Shown here one piece after another: positions 21,322 to 34,428 of a stretch of 64,000 nt of DNA. Below the pieces are notes generated by a model. The model saw only the letters and a program-made list of their open reading frames with translations, was not told the DNA's origin and searched no databases. The stretch spans positions 124,459,485-124,523,484 of the forward strand of contig NC_089597.1 in the NCBI RefSeq assembly GCF_019320115.1, given 5' to 3'. The stretch is from Miscanthus floridulus (lineage: Eukaryota; Streptophyta; Magnoliopsida; Poales; Poaceae). Position 1 is the stretch's first letter. Each line of letters starts with the position of its first letter. Both the position numbers and the translations under genes were made by a program.

Positions 21322-24300
21322 TGTTTACACCAAAATTTTGGAGAAAGAACGTGGGAACTCGCAGGCTTCCAAGACTGTGCCAATCAAGGAGGATCGATGT
21401 CAACCGATTCAAATACGACTCTGGAATCAGATCTCTTGGGATGACGTCAGCAGGATAGCGATGATGAACTACGGTTGGCGTCAGGAAACTACATATCGAA
21501 CTCTACAAAAAGGGAAAGATTAGAGTCCAAGTTATCTTAAATTAGGAATGTTTTCGTTTATGCCAGGAATTATAACGAATCGTGCTCGAGTAGGATTCAT
21601 GTTTGGACTCTGGGTATAAATATCAAACTCCGACTATTGTAAGAAAACAATAATCAATCCAATATATAAGTTATTTACTTTTTTGGCTCCGGCCACCCCT
21701 TAGGAGTAGGAGTAGAGTAGATCTCGGCGAGTTCTTCAGCAAGTACGGCTACATCAATCCGGTCGACCTCCACTGCTTGTTATAAGTACCATCATGGCTT
21801 ATACCTCTGTTCGTACGGCCGCATCGATCCGGTCGACCTCCACTGCGACTCTAGTATAAGTTAGTTATTGATTCTTGCCTAGTTCAAGTATGGCTGCATC
21901 GATCTGGTCGACCCTCACTGCATGAACTAGATCAAGGTCAAGTTATCGGCTCTACCATAGAATGGCAGTCTTTGGTAGATTCATTAAGTTACCGATATTG
22001 CTTATTGCTTTTATTATTTTTCTAAATTACAGCAATATCAGTCTGCCCGATTGGGATTGATCTAGATCGGCCTTATATCTTGCTTAGCCCATCGTTTGTT
22101 AATCTAAAACTGATCTAATCTATACCTTAAACGATGAGTTACGTTTTATCGGCTGTTTTATGTCAATCTTGATCGTGCATAGCGTGCGGTTAAAGCATGT
22201 TGCGTCTTGAGTAGATTTATTGGCTAGCGAGAACCGTTCCATGGCCTGTGTGATTCTACCTTACACCCCACTGTTAGCACCGTGAAGTGGGGATCGTTAT
22301 TTGATAGATCTATTCCTGATAAGGCATGACTTTAACTGTGCGTTATGCCTGAATCGGCAGTTTTAGCGGATATCGAGTGCTTTCACGAACAGTTCACATC
22401 ACGAGACTGTTGAAGTAAAGATAGGTTGAAAGATATGTTAGCCCCATAATCTTATTATTTAATTACGGCCTGCATGATTCTGCCTCATGCCCCACTGATA
22501 TTAGTAATGAGTTAGGGTCGTCGAGTCTATCGTTATTTCTACAGCCTGCATGATTCTGCCTCATGCCCCACTGGTCATAGCGATAGATGAGATCTAACAT
22601 GTTCATTAGATTTATCTTTATTAAACGGTTAAGTGATGTTGAATTGTTTCTTTATATAAAAGGAGTTTGGTTGCTTGTAATCATTGGCTCAACATAAACC
22701 AATCATTGTTGACATCTTATTGCCATTGATTAATATTTGCTCAAATAACGACATTTATCTTGAATGATAACCGATTCTTCTTATAGAACCCCATGAGCTT
22801 TAACCGATTTCTTCTCATGAGTATGCTAGAATCGGCTATTTAGTCGATCTCCTCTCATATCGGCTCTTAGAGCCTCACATTCGGGACTGTCTGGCAACAC
22901 CGGCAAGTTTCGCCCTTAATTACTGATGAGCTTTCTCTCCTTGTCAATTATAGGGTCAAATTGACTGGCATGTCTCGGGAGGAGTGCGCAGGATCGACCA
23001 CCCCTGCGCTGAAGCTAGGAGGATCTATAGCTCCATCGAGCAGACCCTTCCGGCTTATTGCGTGTGTCCTCGGCACGAGATGAAAATTCTGTGTCGACAC
23101 ATGTTTCTGGCAGGTTCGGTGGAACCCCACAATCGTCATGGCGGTTCACAACAACAATGACATCCTTATGCTGCATTATGAAGATCTACCTGATGGGGAT
23201 AAGGGTATCATCAGCAAAGCTACAGAAGAGTTTCCGAACAAGTGTTTGTTGTCCTACAGCAAAACACGTGACAACACAATTGTTCAGAAATTTCCACTAC
23301 CAAGAGTTCTGTTACATGGGCAGACAGACACAACTGAAGCTAAAGACAGGCGTTTCTTTAAGGAAGTTGTAGACAAATCTATTCATGATGCCATATCAAG
23401 CCATAACGAATCTTTCGTGGACATATTCCACAATGCCATGAGAGAGGCGATTCATGGATTTCCAGTTGGTCAAGGTGGACCGGCTTATTACAACATTCTA
23501 GATCCGTCGACCTAAGGGACCAATCAAGTCGGTACCAGTCATCAAGAAGCAGTACCAGCTGGTAGTGATGATGTGCAGATAGTTCAGGGTTTATCTGAAC
23601 AAACTCAAGAAACTACTGTAAATCAGACACAGTACAATTCTGGACCATCAGTACAGCATGTGCAACAGCCGGCAGGGCAAAGTCAGAACCATGTGATCAA
23701 TTTTGACACATCAGGCCACATACCATCGTCGGCTCAAAACATAGCACCATCCATTCAAATGATCCATAGAGATATAGATCCTTATGTCTATAATCAGAGA
23801 CTTCAAGCAGCAAGCCAGCAAAGGACCTAGCAGATTGAGATTCCACAAAGGTATCACTATGGCACGGATTATAACACCCTCCACATGATGCCAAATCTAG
23901 GATATCAAGGCATGCGGGATTTCAATCCACAGATGGGTCAGCAGGTGCAGAGAAATCCAAATCCGCAAGCTGATGAATTATTGCTGAGGGTGACCGAGGT
24001 GATGAAGAATCAGTTCGGTCTGAAGCCAAAAGGGCTGACCTTTTCGTACAAACGCCCATATCCAGAATGGTATGATTTGGTCGTTCTTCCCACAAATTAT
24101 AGGCTCCTAGAACATATCAGTCGGTATCTTACACAATTGGACGAAGCGTTAATTGAGGATGCCCATCGAGTTCGTTTCTTCTCTCTATCCTTATCAGGGC
24201 CAGCCTTCACTTGGTTTTCATCATTGCCAGTCAATTCCATTATCAATTGGGCTGACCTAGAGAAGAAGTTTCATATATATTTTTACACTAGGACTGAAGA

Positions 24301-27158
24301 AAAGAAGATTACCGATCTGACAACTATAAGACAGAAGACCAATGAATCGGGCACTGAATTTCTTCAGAGGTTCCGAGAAACCAGGAACTTGTGTTTCTCC
24401 TTAAACTTGGCCGATGATCAACTAGCTGCTTTAGCTATTCAAGGAATGCTGCCGATGTGGAAAGAAAAGATGCTGGGGCAGGAATTCGACAACTTGGGTC
24501 AATTGGCTCAACGAGTGGCAGCGCTCAATAGCCAATTCTAGAGTATGCGCAGAGATACCCGATTCCAGAAGAGTACCACAGTAGCTGAAGCTTATGATCC
24601 ATACTCAGTCAATGACGGCTATGAAGATGAAGAAGAAGAGGTTGCTGCAGCTGAATGGAATTGGGGCAAGAAGGCAGTGATGGTGCCAAATCCTTGGGGA
24701 AGAGGCGTCGAGGAGAGCTATGACTTTGATATCATCAAATCAGATAAGCTCTTTGATTTCTTACTGGAGGAAGGGCAGATCAAGTTGTCCGATGGTCATG
24801 TCATGTTGCCCCCTGATCAGTTGAAGAATAAGAAGTTCTGCAAGTTCCATAATGTTACTTCTCATTCCACTAATGAATGCAGAATTTTCTGGCAACATAT
24901 ACAGAGGGCCATTCAGCAGGGGAGGCTCAAATTTGATACGCCTCGGAAAATGAAAGTTGATGATAATCCTTTCCCAGGAGATCAAAACATGGTTGATGCT
25001 AGGTTATTCGAATGAAAAACTAAGGTCCTAACATCAACCAAATCAAAAAAAGCTAGAACAGTCGATCCCAAGATGCAAATATCAGCTGACGAGTACAGAG
25101 AGATTAGAAGACATCGTGCCGAGCAAAAGAGCCGATACGAACAGGGGGAGATGTCAAAAGCAGAGACGACAAAGCCACGGGTCACGTCTCGGATTCTATT
25201 GAATAAATGGCAGCGGCAGAAGGGAAAGGATTATCAGCGTTGGTTAAAAGATCAAGCATACTAGCATCAACTGAAACAAGAGAGGTATGAAAGGGAACAA
25301 GCTGAATTACATTGGAATTGTCCTTTCTTTAGACATTGCTGGAATGAAGGTTTGAAGTTGCCTACCAGACATGACTGTCCAGAATGCAGCAAGCAATATC
25401 GAGAGTATAGGCAGTCTCAAACCAACCACCGGTCTATCCATGCTCAAGATGCATATCATCATAACAACATGGATCGGCACTTAAAAAATAAAAGTGTTCA
25501 TGATCGGCTTGGAAAAAGAGTCGTTGATCAGGACTGGGCTGATCATGAAGAGGAAGGCACTAAAAGAAGATATATGTGGCAGGAAGGCCAGTGGTGCCCA
25601 GAAGGTTTAACAAGAAGCCAGAAGAGAAGGGTGCAACACCTAAGGAATAAAGAGATGGAACAGGCTCAGGCATCCGGTAAAACTCAAGTGTGGCGTACTA
25701 AGCAAATAGCCGATAGCAAGCAACCATCGGCTAATTTCCAAATGGCTTTTCTGTTGCCATTGAAATTCAGAGCTCCGGTAGATCAAGAAGTTTATTCGGA
25801 TTTTGATGAGTCAGAGTATGAGGAGATAGTTGCCAAGTTAATGGTTGTACAGCAAGCAATATTTGACAAACCAGTCAAACATCGGCACTTAAAATCTTTA
25901 TATATGAAAGGTCTTGTCAATGGGAAGCCGATGAACAAGATGTTTAATAGACCGAGGTGCTTCTGTCAATCTTATGCCTTATACTACTTTTTGTAAACTT
26001 GGCAAAGGACCAGAAGATCTGATGGAGACTGACATGATGCTTAAAGACTTCGGGGGCAATACGTTTAAGACTCGGGGGGCAATAAACGTCGAACTAACAA
26101 TTGAAAGCAAGACTCTGCTCACTACATTCTTCGTCATCGATGGGAAAGGGTCTTACAGTTTGCTCCTTGGTCGTGATTGGATTCATACGAATTGTTGCAT
26201 ACCATCAACCATGCATCAGTGTTTGATTCAATGGCATGGAGATGACGTCGAACTGGTTTACGCTGATGAGTCTGTGAGCATCGCAACAGTCGATCCAGTA
26301 TTTTGGGAACTAGGAGATTTCGAATGTTTTTCTGGCAAGTCATGGGAAGGAGGCTTTATTAGGATCAATAATGAAAGCTAACAGTTGATGCAAGCGATCG
26401 GCTCTGAGAGATTGTTTTAGTAGAAAAAATCATGGCTTCACATCGACCATTGGATTAAAGGAAAAATAAGCGTTGAGTCTTGGAGTTGGGTTTAGGCCGA
26501 CGTATGTGAATGCTGAATCGAAATATAAGCGCGATTCAGAATTAGTGGATTCCTTGAAGAAGTTCTATTTCGCCTAATAGGGTGCTTGACCTGGGTTGAT
26601 TAATCGTTCGACTTTTTATATGAAAAGTTCTATGGTACGTTATCTTGACACCCGGTCAACATTTGATAGCCGATTCGTTTTCGGCTCTAATAGCCGGTAT
26701 CAGAAAGGTATCGCCTCTAGTTCGAAAAACGAAAATCTTCAAAGACAATAAAAGCCGATACGATATGTATCGCCTATAGAGCAAAAACAAAAGATAAAAA
26801 CAGTCATACACAAGTGCATTGTACTAAGGTATATTTAATGGAAAGAACAGGAGTCTTTGTTCATCGGATGACCCTAGATACAATCTAACCAAAGATCTTG
26901 TTCACCACATCCTGGGCGGATTTGATGTCTACTATGGCCTCTGCTTCCATGACAAATTCTTCGAGCAGGTCCTCATGCTCCTCAGGGCCGTCGCCATTGG
27001 GAAACTAGTCTCCATGGCGTGGAGCTCGTACCCAGTCAGAACTTGTGCTGCGGTCAGCGCCACCGCCGCACCATGACAAACACTGTGGAGGGCGATCTCC
27101 TGAATGTGGACCGGGACGTCTTGGAGACGAGCGTCGATTAGAGACACATGTCTTGGAG
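21322..27158 (+). mobile_element. Decayed Gypsy-type retrotransposon fragment
   Basis: This block lies between the two 1.05-kb repeats. From 21330 to 22950 it is LTR or leader-like, with TATA-like gggtataaatat near 21614 and three diverged repeats of atcgatccggtcgacctccactgc near 21750, 21825 and 21895. It is followed by a gag-protease region (23138-26381). No reverse transcriptase, RNase H or integrase is seen, and 26400-27158 is anonymous. It is either a non-autonomous element or a truncated one. Neither end is a clear LTR terminus. Confidence 0.7.
23138..26381 (+). pseudogene. Retrotransposon gag-protease, interrupted
   Basis: One frame runs from 23138 to about 25950, interrupted by stops at 23513, 23828, 24539, 25013 and 25262. 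It holds a Retrotrans_gag domain (about 23990-24540; SGPAFTWFSSLP, TRTEEKKITDL) and a Cys/His knuckle-like segment (CKFHNVTSHSTNEC at about 24838). A frameshift near 25950 leads into an aspartic-protease-like domain (25974-26381; LLGRDWIHTNCCIPSTMHQC). The active-site loop reads I-D-R-G-A-S-V-N, with Arg where Thr, Ser or Gly is expected after the Asp. With five stops and a frameshift it cannot make a polyprotein. Confidence 0.85.
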
Positions 27159-28212
27159 ATTGCAATAAACCGCATACATGGCTGGTGAGTATGGACCTAG
27201 TATGTGGGCCCACATGCCATCCTCACTCATCTTCTTCCATCTTCCCCACTCCCTCTTGTACGGTTGAGCTCCTTCTCTAATTAGTCATTAGAGACACACG
27301 TTGTTGGCCCGTCTTTGATGTAGTGTCTTGTTTGTGTGTGTTTTGGCGTAATGCCATGCTCTTATTGTACTTTTGAATCCTGAGAGGGATTGCCACATTT
27401 CATTAACTGATCAAGATTATAGTGGTCTAGATCAAGTAAAAAAAAATTGGAAGAATGATTAGATTGAGACCTTACATACTATTGCGTTCAATATGAAAAA
27501 ATAGGAATGCAAGTGGGTTTTCCATGAACTCCAAAAATAATTAAATTTATTTTTGGTTCACAGATAAACCCACTTGCATCTCTATGAAAGACAGTACTTC
27601 ACATATACACTACGTGACGAAATTGATTTGAGATGTTTTGTTTTGTCTTTACCATGACAAAACACATTCTTGGTAGGACCCTTGTAGGACCAGACAAAGT
27701 CCCTCACAAAGGAAGCCCAACCAGCACTTCTTAGCAAGAACAATCCAGAATCCATCCAGCACATGTCAAACCTCACTTAACTACAGGTGAAACCGACCTA
27801 GCCCAAATTGCAATTAAAATCTATTTCAGAAGACAACCTTTTTTATTTACATAAACAGTCAAAAAGTATAATTGTTCTAAAGACACTTAGTGATTTTTGT
27901 CTCTAAAATACCTAATATATAGTGTATTAAATCAATCTATCTTAAGTTTGACCAAATTTATTGAATAGAGCAATAATGTTTTTGACATCATATAAGCTCC
28001 ATTAGAAACATTATGGAACGTATTTTTAATAACTACCTTTTTATGTGGTACAAGTTAATATGTTTTTCTATAATTTTAGTCAAACATAAGGTAAGTTGAC
28101 TTAGGGTAATTAAAACACGCTATATTTCAGGATGGAGGGAGTATCTGTAAATGGATTTTTAAAGACGAACACCCAAAGAAGTTTTATTTTTTGAGATCTT
28201 GTAATGAATATT
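27159..28212. repeat. Right copy of 1.05-kb direct repeat
   Basis: Matches 20272-21321 with scattered substitutions and small indels. It joins unique DNA at about 28213, where the two copies diverge (gaatatttgggacaaac here, gaatatgtttacacc at left). Together the pair brackets the Gypsy fragment. Confidence 0.85.
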
Positions 28213-28863
28213 TGGGACAAACATCCTAAGGTGGATTTTTAGTCAAAAATCCTAATTGAATTATTTTTTTCCTTTTGTATTCACTTTGTTGAATTTTGTA
28301 ATGAATATTTGAGATGCTAAACGCTTTCAAATGTAAAAAGTTTGAACTAAAAGGTTTTAGATCTCGTCGAATACTATAACTTTGGTTTAGGTCATATCTC
28401 CATCTGAGGTCATTTGAAAAATTCAAAAAAATGAATTTTAAACCTATGAGAATTTCCTTGGGGTTTCAAATTACACTCAAGAAAATATGAATTACCTTGG
28501 TGGTTTCGAATAGCACTCAAGGAAATACGAATTACCATGGCTGTTTTGAATAACACACAGGGAAATGAACAATTACCTTGGCGGCTTGTAACAACAATCA
28601 AGAAAACTTAAAATTACCTTGGTGGTTTGGTTTAGCACTCAAGAATATTCATTTCCTTGGAGGTCTATGTCCGCAGCCAAGCGTTTCCTTGGCAGTTTTA
28701 TTTAGACCCTCGAGGAAATCTTTAGCAGTCAAAGTAATTCAGGATTATGGTAGTGAGTATGTCGCACCAATAATATATATATCGTATTGTTTCTATTTAT
28801 GACGCATATTTCGCATACATCAATCAGATAGTATATATATCTTCCACCTGCTCAGATCAATCT
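28213..28863. other. 3' flank of ATPase copy B
   Basis: Non-coding. From 28440 to 28730 it contains a loose tandem repeat of about 60 bp, with aattaccttgg or ttccttgg followed by ggtttcgaatagcactcaag-like units. No exon is supported. Confidence 0.55.
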
Positions 28864-31061
28864 TCAGCTTAGCTCCAAGAAGCGTCGGGCCATGGGATGC
28901 TTGGCCCTGGACAACTCTGACGGCACGAGCACCTCCACGACCTCGCCGGCGACGAGAAGGCACACCAGGTCCGCGATGCGCTGGATCTGCTTCACACTAT
29001 GGGAGACGATCACCGTGGTGATCCCCCTCGTCTTCTTCAGACGCACTATGGTGTCCTCGATGTTCTGCGTGGATATAGGGTCTAGCGCGCTCGTCGGCTC
29101 GTCCAACAGGAGCACCTACATGCATCCAGCGACAAAGGTGATCATATCGACAGCGCCATGGAGGACGGGACGGCGACGACGACAAAGTGACTGAGCGCGC
29201 GCACCTCAGGGTCGTTGGCGAGGGTGCGAGCCAAGGCAACGCGCTGCGCCTGGCCGACGGACAGCTCGTTGGCAGGCTTGGAGGACAAGGTAGGGTCGAG
29301 GTCGGCCAGCCTCAACAGGCTCTGCACCTCGGTTTCGGTGAGCTTCTTGCCGCGCAACTGTGGCCCGTAGCGCACGTTGTATGCCACAGTTCCTAGCATA
29401 GCACACACAGAAACATAACAAAAATTAGACATCGTGGGATACGCGTTTTTGTGTGTTTTTTCCGTGGTAAAGCCCAAATAAATTCCAAAATGGACATCAA
29501 GTCTTGCTCATCACACAGTTTACAACGATTTTTGTATGTACTCCCTCTATTCTAAATTATAAGTCGTTCCACCTTTTCTAGATACATAACGATTATAGTT
29601 ATCTATCTAGAAAAGATAGAACACCTTATAATTTGGAACAGTGGGAGTAGTTGTTTGCTTCTCTCTGCACCGCTCTGTTCTTTGGAGAAATCGGGAATTA
29701 TCGAGAGGCTTAAACAATAATAACCATACAAGCTTACATTCAAAGCTACCTAACATACTACGTCAAAGCCACATCACTCCTGAATTATGTAACCATGGTT
29801 TGCCCTGTCAAAACCGTCCTTTAGCTAATGATGCCAGTTTAAAACCTAGAAATCCGAGTCCGCCATTGCCATCTTCGAAGCAAGAAATTTTATTCGTACC
29901 GGTCAATTTTCTCTTTCATCATGTGTACCGAAAACCCATATGACATCACAAACAAGTAAGTCGTACTTGTAAAATTGGACACATAGCCTGATTTTATCAT
30001 CCTCAGAGTGGTACAAACTATAAAGCCGGACACTTTCATTTTGCTAACTTTTGGTTATGTTACTTTCTTCGATCAGAATCAAGTCAATTTAGTTTTTTTT
30101 CATCTTTGACTATTTACACCTAAAAACTTACGTGGATTTACAACACAAGATCCACATTATTAAGATTATTAAAAAATCATAATGTGACGTGTAACTCTTT
30201 TCATTTAAAATATAACTTGACAAGGTTTATTTTTTATTTATTTATTTATTTAGAACAAACTTTAACGGACTTAAATTTAGTCTTAGAACGAGGAAGCCTG
30301 AAGCCATGAACTCTGGCATCATGCTTCAAAAGTCGTGGGTATTAAGTGTGCTGAACATTTTCTTTTTAAAAAAAATCATGCAAGAAGCTCTTAATAAAAG
30401 TCATCGGTTGGGCTCTTGAACAATTGATCATAAGCGTTCGTCCCCGATCGTACGGTCCACGTGTTCGTGCACTTCGTCTTGGTTGAAGAAAAGGCAGCAG
30501 TTTGTTTGGCAGAAAAAAAGAATGAACGAAGTCCGTCTCTAGCCGTCTAGCGTGTACTGGCAGGAGTATACGTTCGTACGTACCGTCGAACATGGCGGGT
30601 TGCTGGAAAAGCATGCCGACCTTGCGCCGGAGCGCGCGGACGTCGAGGCCGCAGACGTCGGCGCCGTCGAGGAACACGGCCCCGGGCGCGGGCTCCCAGA
30701 GGCGGTTGAGCGCGCGGAGCAGCGTGGACTTGCCGCTGCCGCTGGGCCCGATGACGCCCATGACGATCCCGCGTGGCACGTCCAGGTGGACGCCGCGCAG
30801 GATCTCCTCGCCGGTCGACGCCGCCCGCTTCCTCAGCCCACGCACCCGTATCTTGGGCGGCGGCCTACCGCCGGTACCGGACGCCGCCGCCGGCCCATCA
30901 CCTCCGCCGGCGTCGGCGAGGCTGTCCACCACGTCCAGCAGGAGCTCCTTAGCCTCGTCTTCTTCATCGAACAAGCGACCCGCCGCCGCGCTGGAGATGA
31001 TAAGCTCGACTTGCTGGTGCTTCGATTTGGGTGGTTGCTGACCTGAAGCTGAACAGGCCAT
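28864..31061 (-). CDS. STAR1: STAR1-like ABC transporter ATPase subunit, copy B
   Basis: This soluble ATPase half is predicted to energise a STAR2/ALS3 membrane partner. Exons are 31061-30584 (donor GTACGT), 29392-29205 (donor GTGCAC) and 29115-28864 (TGA). All junctions keep frame and phase identical to copy A. The product is 305 aa. The leader (residues 1-68) is acidic, then Gly/Ala-rich, and differs from copy A by small indels. Walker A is at 105-112, the Q-loop in [11 protein letters not shown], then LSVGQ, Walker B VLLLDEP and H-loop VSH, all intact. It lies divergently 4.5 kb from membrane copy 3, the clearest intact NBD/TMD pair in the window. The upstream region is alignable with copy A as far as the LINE target site. 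Confidence 0.92.
29541..29647. mobile_element. Stowaway MITE in intron 1 of ATPase B
   Basis: A 107-bp inverted-repeat element starting CTCCCTCTATTCTAAATTAT and ending in a near complement (ataatttggaacagtgggag). It is flanked by TA at 29539-29540 and 29648-29649, the Stowaway target duplication. Confidence 0.85.
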
Positions 31062-31439
31062 TGGAGTGGAGATTTCAGAGGACAGAGACAGAGAGTGAGA
31101 AGAAGATAAAATGAGCAGACGTGCAGTTGCTTTGTAGCACCCGATGGGTGCGCGGCCCTAGTAGTTCTCGTGCTCTTTATCAGGATTGTATGTGTGCTCG
31201 ATTTGATTACTGAAAGACAAGGATATTTTGCCCAGCTCAGCTGGTGCATGATACGTAACTTAGCACCAGAGAGAGTCTTATGTTATCTACTGCCTCGGTC
31301 TTAAAATAAATTAACTTCTAAATTACTAAATAATAAATTATTTAAAATTATTTATGACATCAAATAAATATATTATAAAAATATATTTGATGTTGTATAT
31401 ACTGATATTAGTTTAGTAAAGATATATTTCATAATATAC

Positions 31440-31660
31440 TCCCTCCGTCCTAAAAAGTAAGACAAGTATGGGATATGTGCCGGTCAAACTCTTTTAAGTT
31501 TGATTAGATTTGTAGAAAATATTAGCAATATTTATCTCTCTAAATAAGTTTATTATGAAAATATTCAACAATTTAACTAATAATACTAATTATATATTAT
31601 AAATATTAATATTTTTTATATATACTTGGTCAAAGTTAAAAAAAAAGTTGACTTTTCGAG
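31440..31660. mobile_element. Stowaway-like fragment
   Basis: Begins CTCCCTCCGTCCTAAAAAGT and has the AT-rich body usual in grass Stowaway elements, with ttggtcaaagttaa near the right side. The right terminus is not clear. Confidence 0.4.
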
Positions 31661-31830
31661 AAGTGAGAACGTCTTTCTTTTGGTCTGTCTACCCATCGGT
31701 CGAGTGATTTTGACGGCCGTCACACTCGAGTATTGGACGCCACGCCGTCACTCGATTGGGCAACAAATAAAAATCGAGTGATTCTTGTCCATGAAACACC
31801 TGATTTTCATGACCCTTGGATCTAGACCAA

Positions 31831-32106
31831 GGCCATGTTTAGTTACTCCAAAACTCCCAACTTTGACACTATGCAAAAAGAAGATTTCCTATCACATCAA
31901 ACTTGTGGTATATGTATGGAGTACTAAATGTAGATGCAATCAAAAACTAATTGTACAGTTTGGTTGAACTCTACGAGACGAATCTTTTGAGCCTAATTAG
32001 TCAATGTTTAGACAATAATTTACAAATACAAACAAAAGTGCTACAGTGTTCGCCGTCACATCGAACACTGTACAAACGCCAACTTTGCCACGAACTAAAC
32101 GAGGCC
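31831..32106. mobile_element. Tourist-like MITE, CAA target duplication
   Basis: Ends GGCCATGTTTAGTT and AACTAAACGAGGCC are inverted repeats, flanked by CAA at 31828-31830 and 32107-32109. The body has cctaattagtc and gtgctacag, shared with the elements at 32393, 32823 and 57645. Confidence 0.75.
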
Positions 32107-32392
32107 CAAATAGACAAAAAAAAACTATCCAAATAACAAAAAAAAATAGCCAGATTATTTCTATGTAAGCCAAATTAGAAAATATCAAAGGAGAACCAAA
32201 TAAAACATACAGAAAATAAAAAACCAAAAAATAGCCAGATTATTTCTATGGAAGCCAAATTGAAAAAATTCAAAGGAGAACCAAATAAAAAATACATAAA
32301 ATAAAATAAAAAAGCCAAAAAAATCAGATAACTTTTCAAATAATCCTGACCATTCTCATATACGAATAATCAATTTACACCAATTACACATA

Positions 32393-32633
32393 GGCCATGT
32401 TTAGTTCCAAAAACTTTTCCCAAAAAGTGTTACAGGAACTATCATATCGAATCTTGCGATACGTGCATGGAGCATTAAATGTAGACGAAAAAAACTAATT
32501 GCACAGTTTGGTTGGAAATCGCAAGACGAACGTTTTGAACCTAATTAGTCCATGATTGAATACTAATTGACAAATAAAAACGAAAAGTGCTACAGTAGCC
32601 AAAATCTCAAACTTCGTCTAACTAAACAAGGCC
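32393..32633. mobile_element. Tourist-like MITE, same family
   Basis: Ends GGCCATGTTTAGTT and AACTAAACAAGGCC with the shared body motifs. The flanking 3-bp duplication is not visible, probably lost by mutation. Confidence 0.7.
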
Positions 32634-32822
32634 AGAGTTTACACCAAAACACAAATAGTAAAATATAGTATGTAATCTGTACCTATTAAAGAAACAAATC
32701 TGCATATACATATACACATCCATGGTAGGGCCTAGTGGGTACTGAGTCAACAGGCACAAAGGCCGAGGTGGGCAGATGTGGCCGGTTCTGTGCTGCCTAT
32801 TCTACTATACGTACTAGTACTA

Positions 32823-33068
32823 GGGCCTTGTTGTTTAGATTGTAAATTTTTGCAATCTGTACACTGTAGCACGTTTCGTTTGTATTTGACAAACTTTGTT
32901 CGATCATAGACTAACTAGGTTCAAAAGATTCGTATCGTGATTTACAACCAAACTGTGCAATTAGTTATTTTTTTACCTATATTTAATGCTCCATGCATGC
33001 GTCCAAAAATTGATGTGATAAAGAGAGAGTGAAAAAATTTGGAATTTAGAGGTAATCTAAACAAGGCC
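32823..33068. mobile_element. Tourist-like MITE, same family, opposite orientation
   Basis: Left end GGGCCTTGTTGTTTAGATT, right end AATCTAAACAAGGCC, CTA on both sides (32820-32822 and 33069-33071). The body is the reverse complement of the family members at 31831 and 32393. Confidence 0.7.
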
Positions 33069-33537
33069 CTAGGCAACAGGCACAGGGGTGGAGGTGGGCA
33101 GTGTGACCGGGGTGCTGTGCCTGCCTCCTACCGCGCGGGCACTAGCCAGCTATGGCCCTACGGCGCAGGAGAACGCAAATCATAACGTACCAGAGAGATC
33201 GGACGGTAGATAATAAATCGAGTGAGACGACCCCGAGAATCACTCGGTGATAAATAGATAGCGTTTCTTTTTCGACGAAGGGAGTACTTATTATTGATCT
33301 TGGTTTACTGTCATAAATATTAGTGTTTTTCTATAGATTTGATCAAACTTAAAATAGTTTGACTTAGAACAAGTTGTTTTACCAAACTTAAAATAGTTTT
33401 TTAGACCCAGAAGGAAACTAAAATTTTGGATCTTTTATATAAATATGAAAATACTACTAGTACTACTCGTCCCTAGTATATATACACATATATACAAAAC
33501 GTTACTAATAACTGAATGTAAAAGTAATAGTGCAGAG

Positions 33538-33678
33538 TGCAGAGCCGCGGGGTGAGAGGAAGTCCGACAATTGCTGACCGGCAGTGTCGAAGCGTCTCGC
33601 GTCGTCGCACGGAGACGAGTCGCTGTTGGATGCCCCAGCCTGCGTATAGCGTATGGGCTGATATATACTGAACAGTAG
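33538..33678. repeat. 140-bp direct repeat, left copy (pairs with 34746-34887)
   Basis: Begins tgcagagccgcggggtgaga and ends with atatatactgaacagtag. The second copy at 34746-34887 differs by a few bases. The two bracket about 1.07 kb of different sequence upstream of membrane copy 3. The same arrangement is present in unit 2 (about 43106 and 44252), so it predates the tandem duplication. Confidence 0.8.
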
Positions 33679-33884
33679 TAATGTATGAATACACGTGAAG
33701 GGGCCCATTAGCTCTCTAGGCTTAGGACGGCTGCATCCATTGCTCTGGTATGTTTTAATGGGCGGGAGGCCCGATCCATTCCTCGGGTCTGGCTTAACGG
33801 GTGAGAGGTCTGATCCAACGGTCGATAATGCATGTTGCGGGGATCTGACGGCTAGTGAGTTTGCAGGCGACGTGGCCCTATCCG

Positions 33885-34081
33885 TAGAGACGAAGCCAGA
33901 AAAAAAATTAGGAGGGGCTGAATAAAAGAATAGAGGTTTTTTTATCTTCTCTTAATCTTAGCCCCTCCTACCTAATACATGTATGCATAAAATTTTAAGA
34001 AAGAACTTAGGAAAACTCCACGTGCTCAGGATGGGTAGGGGGGCTGAAGCCCCCCTAGCCCCACCGCTGGCTACGTCCCTG
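33885..34081. mobile_element. hAT-type MITE, 8-bp target duplication
   Basis: The inverted ends TAGAGACGAAGCCAG and CTGGCTACGTCCCTG bound a 197-bp element flanked by CCTATCCG at 33877-33884 and 34082-34089. Unit 2 has the empty site (gccctatccgttag at about 43560), so this insertion is younger than the tandem duplication. Confidence 0.88.
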
Positions 34082-34428
34082 CCTATCCGTTAGTCCGCTT
34101 TTGGTGCACGAATCATATATAGAGATCCGATGGGAACATAATTCTAGTTTTTTTTATCACATAATTCTAGTTTTTTAGCAAACATAATTCTAGTACTATA
34201 TAGGTCAGAATCTCAGAATTGAACAAAAATGTGTGTCAGCGCATCTTCATTGGGCTGGACCAGGCCGTTGGGTATGAAATTTCGATCGGCCTTTTGGACG
34301 ACTCGGCCCACTAGCCCGGACTGCTTAGCGCCTTAGCCCCGGCAAAGCCTCAGCGCCGGAGGGGCGCCGCCGGTCGCTCCTTCCCGCCGCCGCCACCGCC
34401 CTCCTCATCGTCCAAGCACAACGCCGCC

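Noticed and set aside
20272..28212. Reading the 1.05-kb direct repeats as LTRs of the gag-protease element
   Set aside because: They lack TG...CA ends and contain a Stowaway-like element, and LTR-like leader sequence lies inside the left repeat boundary instead.
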